A stretch of 64,000 nt of DNA from Coprobacter fastidiosus (GTDB lineage: Bacteria; Bacteroidota; Bacteroidia; Bacteroidales; Coprobacteraceae). The notes under the pieces were generated by a model that saw only the letters and a program-made list of their open reading frames with translations, made no database searches and was not told the origin of the DNA. Numbering within the stretch: position 1 is the stretch's first letter; every line of letters begins with the position of its first letter. This document shows, one piece after another, positions 28,353 through 35,533 of this stretch. The stretch is taken from NCBI RefSeq assembly GCF_030296935.1, contig NZ_AP028032.1, forward strand, positions 2,852,001-2,916,000, in the 5' to 3' direction. The position numbers and the translations under genes were made by a program.

Positions 28353-29594
28353 ATGGGAAAAACAATTGCGTATAATCCTTTGGATTATCCGATATATGTT
28401 ATGGCAAAACCGGTAGGAGCGATGTGTAATCTCGATTGCAGTTATTGTTACTATTTGGAGAAAGGAGAACTTTATCGGGGACAACGGTCTAATCGGATGA
28501 CAGATGAAATGCTGGAAAAATTTACGGAGGAATATATCAATTGTCAGACTACACCTGAAGTTTTGTTTACATGGCACGGTGGTGAAACGTTGTTGAGAGG
28601 TCTCGATTTTTTCCGAAAGGCAGTTGCTCTGCAAAAACGTTATGCAAAAGGTCGTCCTATCGCTAACTCGATACAAACCAATGGAATTCTGCTCAATGAT
28701 GAGTGGTGTCGTTTCTTTAAAGAGAATAATTTTCTTGTCGGTATTTCTATCGATGGACCCGAACATGTGCATGACCGTTATCGTAAAGATAAAGGAGGAA
28801 GAGGTTCTTTTGCCCGGGTGATGAAAGGAATCGAACTGTTGCAGAAGCACCAAGTCGAATTTAACACTTTGTCGGTCGTCAATGATTATAATGCTCATTA
28901 TGCACTGGAAACGTATCGTTTTTTTAAAGAAATAGGAAGCTGTTATATGCAATTTTCTCCTATTGTAGAGCGTTGGGGAGATCGTCCCGATGGGCTGGAA
29001 TTGCTTCCTCCGGGCGAATTTCCGGATACGGAAATGCCTCCTTGGTGTGTTGATCCGCTGGATTACGGCCAGTTTTATTGTGACATTTTCGATGAATGGG
29101 TTTGCAATGATGTCGGACGTTATTTTGTACAGATGTTCGATGCCACGTTAGCGGGCGTTGTCGGAGCAGCTCCGGGAGTTTGCATTTACGGGAAGACTTG
29201 CGGACATGCGGCAGCTATGGAGTATAACGGCGACGTGTATGCTTGCGATCATTTTGTTTTTCCCGAATATAAGCGAGGGAATATAAAAACAGATACTTTG
29301 GTAAGTATGATGTTGTCTCCTGAACAAATGGCATTTGGCAATGCCAAACGAAATACTTTGCCCCGGCAGTGTCGTGAATGTCGTTTCTTGAATTTATGTA
29401 ACGGAGAATGTCCTAAAAACAGGATTTCGAAAACTGTAACAGGAGAGCCGGGATTGAACTATCTTTGTGCCGGATTACAAAAATATTATGCGCATGTCAT
29501 GCCTTATATGAATTATATGGCGGAGGAATTAAAAAATCAACGGCCTCCTGCAAATGTGATGCAATATGCCCGGGAACATTTAAACAAAAAATGA
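28353..29594 (+). CDS. Anaerobic sulfatase-maturating enzyme (radical SAM)
   Basis: A 413-residue radical SAM enzyme that converts a Cys or Ser of sulfatases to formylglycine. The CxxxCxxC cluster motif is C25, C29, C32 (CNLDCSYC). The SPASM-type C-terminal cysteines are present (CIYGKTCGHAAAMEYNGDVYAC and CRECRFLNLCNGECPKNR), which bind the auxiliary clusters. RBS AGAGGA lies just before the start. The gene leads a likely operon with mntP (4-bp gap), apbE and a GNAT gene. No sulfatase is in the window, so its substrates lie elsewhere. Other SPASM maturases are a lesser possibility. Confidence 0.92.
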   Translation: MGKTIAYNPLDYPIYVMAKPVGAMCNLDCSYCYYLEKGELYRGQRSNRMTDEMLEKFTEEYINCQTTPEVLFTWHGGETLLRGLDFFRKAVALQKRYAKGRPIANSIQTNGILLNDEWCRFFKENNFLVGISIDGPEHVHDRYRKDKGGRGSFARVMKGIELLQKHQVEFNTLSVVNDYNAHYALETYRFFKEIGSCYMQFSPIVERWGDRPDGLELLPPGEFPDTEMPPWCVDPLDYGQFYCDIFDEWVCNDVGRYFVQMFDATLAGVVGAAPGVCIYGKTCGHAAAMEYNGDVYACDHFVFPEYKRGNIKTDTLVSMMLSPEQMAFGNAKRNTLPRQCRECRFLNLCNGECPKNRISKTVTGEPGLNYLCAGLQKYYAHVMPYMNYMAEELKNQRPPANVMQYAREHLNKK

Positions 29595-29598
29595 ACGG

Positions 29599-30165
29599 AT
29601 GAGTATTTTTGAATTACTAATATTGGCAATCGGACTTTCGATGGACAGTTTTGCCGTATCGGTGACTTCAGGGGTGGTGTTAAAGCCTTTCCGGACATCT
29701 TCGGCATTAAAAATAGCTTCTTTTTTAGCTTTATTTCAGGGGGCTATGCCTTTGATAGGTTGGTTTATTGGGCGAGAGTTTCAAAAATATATACAAGATT
29801 ATGATCATTGGGTCGCTTTCGGGGTGCTGCTCATACTCGGGATAAATATGATTCGTGAGGGGCGTTCTAAAGACGAAGAGACTCCTTGTTGTTTTAATCC
29901 TGCAAAGACAAAAACTTTGCTCGGTTTGTCGGTTGCGACGAGTATCGATGCATTGGCAGTCGGGGTATCGTTTGCATTTTTGAGCATGAATATGCTTACG
30001 CCTACGGCTATTATTATCGGAGTTACTTTTGCCTGTTCTATGATAGCCCTTTATTTGGGCAGATATTGTGGAAGACGGTTGAAACATAGAGCAGAAATGC
30101 TGGGCGGAGTTATTTTGATTTTGATCGGAACTAAAATTTTAATAGAGCATTTATTTTTTCAGTAA
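29599..30165 (+). CDS. mntP: Manganese efflux pump MntP
   Basis: A 188-residue integral membrane protein with six predicted membrane helices of the MntP (DUF204) family, which exports Mn2+ from the cytoplasm. The typical acidic motifs are present: LSMDSFAVS in the first helix and ATSIDALAVGVSF in the fourth repeat unit, with Asp in each membrane motif. The two halves are related, as in the family. It starts 4 bp after the radical SAM gene. No yybP-type riboswitch sequence was seen upstream. Confidence 0.93.
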   Translation: MSIFELLILAIGLSMDSFAVSVTSGVVLKPFRTSSALKIASFLALFQGAMPLIGWFIGREFQKYIQDYDHWVAFGVLLILGINMIREGRSKDEETPCCFNPAKTKTLLGLSVATSIDALAVGVSFAFLSMNMLTPTAIIIGVTFACSMIALYLGRYCGRRLKHRAEMLGGVILILIGTKILIEHLFFQ

Positions 30166-30209
30166 AAGTATCTTTTTGCCGGTTTTCTGCCGGATAAATA
30201 ATTTATCGA

Positions 30210-31241
30210 ATGAAGAATAAGAGAGGATTGGTTGCATGCATATTGTTTCTTATCGTTTTTGCCATAGTGACAATATATCGGGAAACAAAACAGACAAAAG
30301 AAGCCGTTTATCAACAGAATGAAGGAATTATCTTCAATACGATTTATCATATAACTTATCAGTATGATTCTGATTTGCAAGCAGAAATAGAAGATGAGCT
30401 GCATCTTTTCGATGCGACGCTCTCCCCGTTTAATAAAACATCGGTCATAACTCGGGTAAATGAAAATGATTCTACCGTAGTGCTGAATGAATGGTTTGTC
30501 AATGTTTTCAGCCGTTCTCGGGAAATCTGGACGCAGACGGACGGAGCTTTCGATCCTACGGTGTCGCCTTTGATCAATGCTTGGGGATTCGGATTTAAAC
30601 AAGGGTATTCGTTATCATCGCACGATATAGACAGTCTGCTTCAATTTGTCGGGATGGATAAGATATCTTTAGATAACGGGAAGGTGATAAAACAAGATCC
30701 GCGCATGTCGCTTAATTTCTCGGCAATAGCCAAGGGGTATGCCGTTGATGTCGTTGCTGAACTTTTAGAGTCGAAAGGCATCGAGAATTTCTTGGTAGAA
30801 ATCGGAGGCGAGTTGGTCGGCAAAGGGCGTAATCCCAAAGGCGAGTGCTGGCAGGTGGGAATCAATAAGCCTGAAGAAGATAGTGAAAGTGTAATGGGTG
30901 AAATAGAAGAGATTGTGGCGATTTGCGACGGGGCGATGGCTACTTCGGGTAATTATCGTAATTTCAGATATGAAAACGGTAAAAGAGTAGCCCATACGAT
31001 AGATCCGGTCAGCGGATATCCTGTGCAGCATTCTTTACTCAGCGCTACGGTGATTGCGCCCGATTGCATGACAGCCGATGCTTATGCTACGGCTTTCATG
31101 GTTATGGGGATTGATAAAAGCCTGCAATTAGCAGAAAAGTTGCAATTGAATGCTTATTTTATTTATGCAGTCGATTCTGTAAATACGCAAGTTAAAATGA
31201 CTCCGGGTATGAAAGACCTTATTGTTCGGGATACTCATTGA
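30210..31241 (+). CDS. apbE: FAD:protein FMN transferase (ApbE)
   Basis: A 343-residue enzyme that attaches FMN to Thr residues of Na+-NQR/RNF subunits and other proteins in the periplasm. Family motifs are clear: TDGAFDPTVSPL (about 111-122), SAIAKGYAVD, EIGGELVGKG, the MATSGNYRNF stretch, HTIDPVSGYP and TADAYATAFMVMG. An N-terminal hydrophobic helix (about 6-22) has no lipobox Cys, so it is probably a membrane anchor rather than the lipoprotein form seen in many species. It lies 44 bp after mntP in the same direction. Confidence 0.93.
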   Translation: MKNKRGLVACILFLIVFAIVTIYRETKQTKEAVYQQNEGIIFNTIYHITYQYDSDLQAEIEDELHLFDATLSPFNKTSVITRVNENDSTVVLNEWFVNVFSRSREIWTQTDGAFDPTVSPLINAWGFGFKQGYSLSSHDIDSLLQFVGMDKISLDNGKVIKQDPRMSLNFSAIAKGYAVDVVAELLESKGIENFLVEIGGELVGKGRNPKGECWQVGINKPEEDSESVMGEIEEIVAICDGAMATSGNYRNFRYENGKRVAHTIDPVSGYPVQHSLLSATVIAPDCMTADAYATAFMVMGIDKSLQLAEKLQLNAYFIYAVDSVNTQVKMTPGMKDLIVRDTH

Positions 31242-31251
31242 TAATTTTCTC

Positions 31252-31761
31252 ATGGTCAGATTTGAAACAGATCGGGCGGTTGTCAGGGATGTGGTAGAGG
31301 GAGATATGGATATTATGTTCTCTATTTATACGCAAGAAAAAAATATGAGGTATATTTCTGACGGTAGGTATGATTGGACAATATTCGAGCTTAGGGATAA
31401 ATATTCCCGGATAAACAAAAGCTATTCTTATGGATACGGTATTTTTATAGTTGAGCTTAAAGATTCGGGTGAGGTTATCGGTGAGGCCGGATTGTTTTCT
31501 TTCGATCGGGAAAATAGAATTTTTGAGTTAGGGTATATTTTAGACTTTGTTTATTGGGGGAAAGGGTATGGAACGGAAATATGCCGAGGATTGATAAATT
31601 ATGCATTTGCTTCATTAAAAGCAAAATGTGTACTTGCCCGCATGTATGCTTCCAATAAGGCCTCTGTTCGTTTATGTGAAAAATGCGGTATGCAGAAATG
31701 GAATTCGGGAATTACCGAAAACGGTAAAGAATTTCATGAATATCGTTGTTATAAAATTTGA
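31252..31761 (+). CDS. GNAT-family N-acetyltransferase
   Basis: A 169-residue acetyltransferase of the RimJ/RimL type. The acetyl-CoA-binding motif A is LDFVYWGKGYGTEICRGLI (about 96-114). Motif B with YASNKASVRLCEKCGM is at about 129-144, and the core fits the ETDRAVVRDV opening. A frame extending upstream uses TTG at 31222 and overlaps apbE; the ATG at 31252 is preferred. It is the last gene of the run, 10 bp after apbE. The acetyl acceptor cannot be told. Confidence 0.85.
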   Translation: MVRFETDRAVVRDVVEGDMDIMFSIYTQEKNMRYISDGRYDWTIFELRDKYSRINKSYSYGYGIFIVELKDSGEVIGEAGLFSFDRENRIFELGYILDFVYWGKGYGTEICRGLINYAFASLKAKCVLARMYASNKASVRLCEKCGMQKWNSGITENGKEFHEYRCYKI

Positions 31762-31967
31762 ATAATCATTTGAAAGTCATTTGAAAATCTTTTCTTTTTA
31801 TCAGCTCTATTTGTAGTCTTCTGTATTTTATTGATTGCGTTGGATAATGCAATATCTTTAAGGTTTTATTGTTAAATAAAAATAAAACAGAATAGCTGTT
31901 TTAGTATCTATGTATTCTTTTTATAAATTTATAGATATTATCACTTGGTGATTATCGGCATTTTAAA
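31762..31967. other. Intergenic region before the inverted-end element
   Basis: About 200 bp of strongly AT-rich sequence 3' of the GNAT gene. No gene or convincing terminator hairpin was seen. Confidence 0.3.
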
Positions 31968-32106
31968 AATCTGTTTAAATTTTGCATAAGATCTTTTTTA
32001 GAGATGTTTTCAAGAATGTTAGGTACAAGAATGAGAAAACAGTTCGAGAGGAAGTCCTAAAAAGTTTAAAAAGACGATTTTATCGGAAAAATTTAAATAG
32101 GTTCTA
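31968..32106. repeat. Dispersed inverted-end element, 139-bp copy at the start of the small-protein array
   Basis: Left end CTGTTTAAATTTT (31971-31983) is matched by inverted right end AAAATTTAAATAG at 12 of 13 positions (right end within 32088-32101). The right flank GGTTCTAA (32100-32107) equals that of the copy at 5163. The interior phrases GAGAGGAAGTCC and TTTATCGG resemble the copy at 22262-22434. It ends about 30 bp before the first gene of the array, so it may carry or replace that gene's promoter. Confidence 0.65.
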
Positions 32107-32138
32107 AGATTATCAAATGTTTTGCAAAGTGTATAAAT

Positions 32139-32447
32139 ATGTTAGGGTTCAGGATTGTAATTAATGGTGAGGAAGAGATTTCTGTAATTTCTGATAATTT
32201 GGTGCATGTAATGATGAATATAGGACATGGATATGACATTATGTGTATAGATGGAATAAATTCGAAGTCGTATCACCTTCGATGGCATAAGCGAAAACTT
32301 AAATTGGGAGATAAAATAAAAATACGGGTAACGAAGGTTGATGAGGAGATATATCCTTTATTAGAACGCTATCCGATCAATAGGGCGGAATTGATAGAGA
32401 GATATTATACTCTTAAAAAAGAATTGGAAGGAAAGAGTGAAAGATGA
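32139..32447 (+). CDS. Small array protein 1 (family unrecognised, type A)
   Basis: A 102-residue protein, the first of nine related small proteins. All nine begin M-x-G-[FL]-x-I, and most have a conserved Trp near residue 45-50. Then comes L-x(2)-GD-x-I-x-I-x-V followed by acidic D/E-E residues and a C-terminal helix. Here the core is LRWHKRKLKLGDKIKIRV and the tail is LIERYYTLKKELEG. No signal peptide or membrane segment. It overlaps the next gene by 4 bp (ATGA), so translation is coupled. It is most like array protein 7. Confidence 0.75.
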   Translation: MLGFRIVINGEEEISVISDNLVHVMMNIGHGYDIMCIDGINSKSYHLRWHKRKLKLGDKIKIRVTKVDEEIYPLLERYPINRAELIERYYTLKKELEGKSER

Positions 32448-32743
32448 TAGGATTTATTGTTAAATATTTAGGCCGAAATTTTAAAGTCGGTTCTTCTGAA
32501 TCTGATGCTACGTTGAACGTGACGTTGGTAAGAAATGAGTTTATTCTTGAGGGGAGTAGTGGGCAGCCTTACATAAGTTCGTTTCAATTGCAGAAAGACG
32601 GGATTGAACTTGATGTCGAAGTGGCTGAATTTGATGAGGCTTCTATCCCGATTACCGCTGATAATTATAAAGATACTTGTCAGATCGATCCTTTGTATAT
32701 CGAAATGATAGATAAACAGAAAGCTGATGTTGATTGGAATTGA
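32444..32743 (+). pseudogene. Small array protein 2, frameshifted before its conserved tail (type B)
   Basis: The 99-codon frame encodes an array-family protein (MIGFIVKYLGRNFKVGSS) closest to array protein 9 over its whole length. It stops at 32741-32743. The missing conserved tail is in the +1 frame at 32739-32789: IEEFRKLEEILKEENLI, ending TGA at 32790-32792. It aligns with the tail of protein 9 (LEMFRRLESILKK). Restoring two A residues in the short A run at about 32736-32738 would join the frames as W-K-I-E-E-F, matching Y-K-L-E-M-F in protein 9. It may be a genuine pseudogene, a phase-variable site or an assembly error. It carries no Trp of the family. Confidence 0.7.
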
Positions 32744-32808
32744 GGAATTTAGAAAATTAGAGGAGATTCTAAAAGAAGAGAATCTGATATGACTTTATAG
32801 ATAGTTCG

Positions 32809-33002
32809 ATGCTTTATAATACTTATGGTGAAATGGTTACAGTTCGGAATGAAAAAAAGAGAAGTTTCTGCTCGCATTGGAGGTATAATTTCGGGATAAT
32901 GAATTATGGAGTTATTATGATTCTGATCTAAAAGAAGATAATACTATCACGATTTTTTTTAATGCGACTTGTATATTGACTCCTTACGCTAAACATAAAT
33001 AA
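32809..33002 (+). pseudogene. Debris of an unrecognised gene inside the array
   Basis: Two short frames adjoin here. From ATG at 32809 one reads through NEKKRSFCSHWRYNF and soon stops. The other frame, from about 32892, reads FRDNELWSYYDSDLKEDNTI and on to a stop at 33000-33002. Joined near 32890-32895 they give one continuous protein-like sequence, which suggests a decayed gene with a frameshift. It does not resemble the array family and no family was recognised. It occupies the 250-bp gap between array proteins 2 and 3. Confidence 0.3.
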
Positions 33003-33041
33003 ATTATAGAGCGGTGAATAAACAGGCAAAATAGAGTGAAA

Positions 33042-33368
33042 ATGAAAAGTTTTGAAATTAATTATCGTGGAGTGACCACAACAATTTCTGCTAAAAATGA
33101 AGAGTCGATAGTTATTCTTATTAATGATAGTAAAGAACAGGCTTTTATTTATGCGGGAAGTACAGATCGTGATAAGAAACGCAGAAAGGTTTGGTTCTCA
33201 AATGAACCGATAAAACCGGATGATGTAGTCGATATTAAGGTAATTGAGTCAGATGGTATGACGGAATCTGCGATTATGACCGATATAGCAAATATTAAAT
33301 CTCCGATTTCAAAGTTGGAGAGTTTCTATAAGTTGGAGGCGTTATTAAAGAAAAGGGGATTGCTATGA
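33042..33368 (+). CDS. Small array protein 3 (type C)
   Basis: A 108-residue array-family protein. The ATG at 33042 (MKSFEINYRG) is preferred over a GTG two codons upstream because it aligns with the M-K-G-L/F start of the paralogues. The core has FIYAGSTDRD, the Trp in RKVWFSN and a DDVVDIKVIE acidic strand. The tail is SPISKLESFYKLEALLKKRGLL. Protein 5 shares nearly every one of these features. It overlaps protein 4 by 4 bp. Soluble, no signal peptide. Confidence 0.75.
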   Translation: MKSFEINYRGVTTTISAKNEESIVILINDSKEQAFIYAGSTDRDKKRRKVWFSNEPIKPDDVVDIKVIESDGMTESAIMTDIANIKSPISKLESFYKLEALLKKRGLL

Positions 33369-33676
33369 ACGGCTTTATATTAAAATTGAATGGTGAGGTA
33401 TTTGCTGGGGCAATGGACGGATGTTCCACTATAACTATTACGGGAAAGAATAATACCTTTAGATTAGAGTTTGGTGGTATGGATAAACTGGCACATTCTT
33501 GTGTATGGTGTACGAAAACTCTTGAAGCCGGAGATCGGCTTTCAATAAAATATACGGATATAGATGAGTCGGAAATTTCTGCATTTGCAGAGTTTATCGA
33601 TGTTGTCGATGAGTTTAAGCTGTTGGAATCATATCATCGGATGAAACAAGAACTTATGGATGAAGGGTTGATATAA
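33365..33676 (+). CDS. Small array protein 4 (type D)
   Basis: A 103-residue array-family protein starting MNGFILKLNGE. The core LEFGGMDK, the VWCTKTLEAGDRLSIKYTDIDES stretch and the tail LLESYHRMKQELMDEGLI are all shared with protein 6. A Cys-bearing W-C pair is specific to types D and F. It is translationally coupled to protein 3, and the pair 3-4 is repeated as the pair 5-6. Role unknown. Confidence 0.75.
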   Translation: MNGFILKLNGEVFAGAMDGCSTITITGKNNTFRLEFGGMDKLAHSCVWCTKTLEAGDRLSIKYTDIDESEISAFAEFIDVVDEFKLLESYHRMKQELMDEGLI

Positions 33677-33752
33677 AATTTTGTGAGAAAGGATTGTATG
33701 TATTCGGTGCTTGAAAATTTTCTGAATATTGTTACTTGTTGATTATTAGTAT

Positions 33753-34076
33753 ATGAAAGGTTTAAAAATTAACTATAAAGGAAAAAATACGATTGCCGCT
33801 GTTAAAGATGGTGATTTGTTAGTTGTCGATATGCATGATGTTCGGGGAAAGTCATTTTTTTATGCGGGTAGTGTCGATTATGATGAACAGCTCGGTCGGG
33901 TCTGGTATCCGATAGTTCCCATAGAGTTGGGCGATACTTTTGAATTTGAAGTTGTTGAAACCGACCAAATGACAGAGCCGGTAGAGACGAAAAAGAAAGA
34001 TGTAGAACGGCCTATTTCGAAATTAGAACAATTTTATCAGTTAGAATCGTTAATAAAAGAACGGGGGTTATTATGA
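33753..34076 (+). CDS. Small array protein 5 (type C)
   Basis: A 107-residue paralogue of protein 3 (MKGLKINYKGK, FFYAGSVDYD, GRVWYPIVPIELGDTFEFEVVE, RPISKLEQFYQLESLIKERGLL). It lies 76 bp after protein 4 and overlaps protein 6 by 4 bp. Conservation between 3 and 5 is strongest in the central YAGS motif and the C-terminal helix, and weakest in the first 40 residues after the start motif. That is consistent with a variable face. Confidence 0.75.
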   Translation: MKGLKINYKGKNTIAAVKDGDLLVVDMHDVRGKSFFYAGSVDYDEQLGRVWYPIVPIELGDTFEFEVVETDQMTEPVETKKKDVERPISKLEQFYQLESLIKERGLL

Positions 34077-34423
34077 AAGGTTTTACGTTGAAATGGAATG
34101 GCAAAACAATATCGGGAGCTGTAAGAAATGCTTGTTCGGGAATAATTATTTCGAATAAAGATGATATAGATGTGTTGAGATTATATTTCGGAGGTATGGA
34201 CGAACAAGGTCTTTTTCCGAAATGGTGCAGTGAGGATCTTAAACCCGGAGATAAATTTTCGATAACGTATGAGGATATAGATGAGTCTGATGTTTCCATG
34301 CCCGTCTTTATCCGGGATGTGAATGATAAGGAGCAGGAAAATCAATTATTGTTGGCTTCGTATAATCGATTGAAGAAAAAACTTATCGAAGAGGGATTGA
34401 TTCCTTCTAAAATAACCAAATAA
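34073..34423 (+). CDS. Small array protein 6 (type D)
   Basis: A 116-residue paralogue of protein 4 (MKGFTLKWNGK, YFGGMDEQGLFPKWCSEDL, KPGDKFSITYEDIDESD, YNRLKKKLIEEGLI). It extends a few residues further (PSKITK). With protein 5 it forms the second copy of the C-D pair. Two bases separate it from protein 7. Confidence 0.75.
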   Translation: MKGFTLKWNGKTISGAVRNACSGIIISNKDDIDVLRLYFGGMDEQGLFPKWCSEDLKPGDKFSITYEDIDESDVSMPVFIRDVNDKEQENQLLLASYNRLKKKLIEEGLIPSKITK

Positions 34424-34425
34424 GA

Positions 34426-34737
34426 ATGAAGGGTTTTACGATTTATATTAATGATAAAAAAGTGAATATTGCAATAAAGCATGGTGTTTCTATGATTATT
34501 GTAGATCAGACTTGTGATAAATTTTGTATAACTGTCTCGGGATTGGACATTGAAAGGCAAGAGCATCAATGGTGGGTTAGACAAGATCTGACGATAGGTG
34601 ATAAAATCAGAATAGTCGCCACAGAAATGGAAGAAAGTGATTTGCCCGTAAAGCGCACAATTGTTGACCGCCAAAATCTGTATAGAAGATATAGTGAGCT
34701 GAAAGAACGTTTAACAAAAAAAGGTCTGTTAAAATGA
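34426..34737 (+). CDS. Small array protein 7 (type A)
   Basis: A 103-residue array-family protein with MKGFTIYINDKK, a double Trp (HQWWVRQDL), the strand GDKIRIVATEMEESDLPV and the tail LYRRYSELKERLTKKGLLK. It resembles protein 1 in the core and tail spacing. It overlaps protein 8 by 4 bp. No transmembrane or export signal. Confidence 0.75.
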   Translation: MKGFTIYINDKKVNIAIKHGVSMIIVDQTCDKFCITVSGLDIERQEHQWWVRQDLTIGDKIRIVATEMEESDLPVKRTIVDRQNLYRRYSELKERLTKKGLLK

Positions 34738-35084
34738 AAGGTCTTAAAATCTTTTTTAATGGAGAAGAGATCGATGTCTCGTCTGATTTTGGAGTTAGTC
34801 TGATGGTATGTACTAAGAGTGAGAAGGAACAGAGTGTGGCCAATTTGGTGGGTATAGATAGGGAAAAGAATACTTATACTTGGCTTAATTCCTTGATGAA
34901 TACCGGTGATGTTATTGATATGGAGATAGCTGAACTTAATCGATCTTCTGTGCCGATATCGGTTGAGAAGTTTTTTTCTGAAGAAGAAAAATCAAATCAA
35001 GGAAAAAGCGATGAGATGTGGGCTAAAGATTTGGCGGATTATTATACGCTTGAAAAATTGCTCAAAGAAGAAGGCTTTTTATAG
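34734..35084 (+). CDS. Small array protein 8 (type E)
   Basis: A 116-residue array-family protein (MKGLKIFFNGEEIDVSS), with the Trp in YTWLNSLMNTGDVIDMEIAE and the tail DYYTLEKLLKEEGFL. It has an insert of about ten polar residues (SEEEKSNQGKSDEM) before the tail, not seen in the others, and no close partner in the array. It is coupled to protein 7. Confidence 0.72.
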   Translation: MKGLKIFFNGEEIDVSSDFGVSLMVCTKSEKEQSVANLVGIDREKNTYTWLNSLMNTGDVIDMEIAELNRSSVPISVEKFFSEEEKSNQGKSDEMWAKDLADYYTLEKLLKEEGFL

Positions 35085-35133
35085 TATTAAGTTATTTGTG
35101 CTGTGGTAGATTTGTCATTTAATTGTAGATCGT

Positions 35134-35472
35134 ATGTTGGGATTTATTGTCAAGCATTTAGGACGTACCTATAAGATCGGGTCATTAAGAGAACAAGTAT
35201 CTGTTATCGCACTGATTAATACGCATTATTTTTGTATTGAGGGAGGATGTTCCGACCCGTTTATCTGTTCTTTTCAGAAACTTAGAGAGGGGTTGGAATT
35301 TGAGATCGAGGTTACCGAGTTTGATGATCCGTCAGACCCTATATCGGAAAAGAATCAGATTATCGAAATTGATCCTGAATATAGACAAATGGCATCCGAT
35401 CCTGATTTTGGACTGGATTATAAACTGGAAATGTTTCGGAGATTAGAATCCATTTTAAAAAAAGATCATTAA
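35134..35472 (+). CDS. Small array protein 9 (type B, intact)
   Basis: A 112-residue protein, the intact counterpart of frameshifted protein 2: MLGFIVKHLGRTYKIGSL, CSDPFICSFQKLREGLEFEIEVTEFDDPSDPI and tail YKLEMFRRLESILKKDH. It stands alone, 49 bp after protein 8, with a TAGATTTG -7 candidate at 35107-35114. It lacks the Trp-GD motif of the other types, so the B subfamily is the most divergent. Confidence 0.75.
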   Translation: MLGFIVKHLGRTYKIGSLREQVSVIALINTHYFCIEGGCSDPFICSFQKLREGLEFEIEVTEFDDPSDPISEKNQIIEIDPEYRQMASDPDFGLDYKLEMFRRLESILKKDH

Positions 35473-35533
35473 TACGAGTCGCTCGTTATTGATATTTCTT
35501 GGTCGAGTGTGACAAAAACGAAATTATTCTATT

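Noticed and set aside
28317-28952. A 211-codon open frame on the reverse strand
   Set aside because: It is antisense to the radical SAM gene, whose CxxxCxxC and SPASM motifs are clear. No independent evidence.
29599-30165. A manganese riboswitch upstream of mntP
   Set aside because: Only 4 bp separate mntP from the preceding gene, and no conserved riboswitch sequence was seen.
32139-35472. The array as a phage tail or structural gene cluster
   Set aside because: No capsid, tail, terminase or integrase genes adjoin, and the members are one family rather than distinct structural genes.
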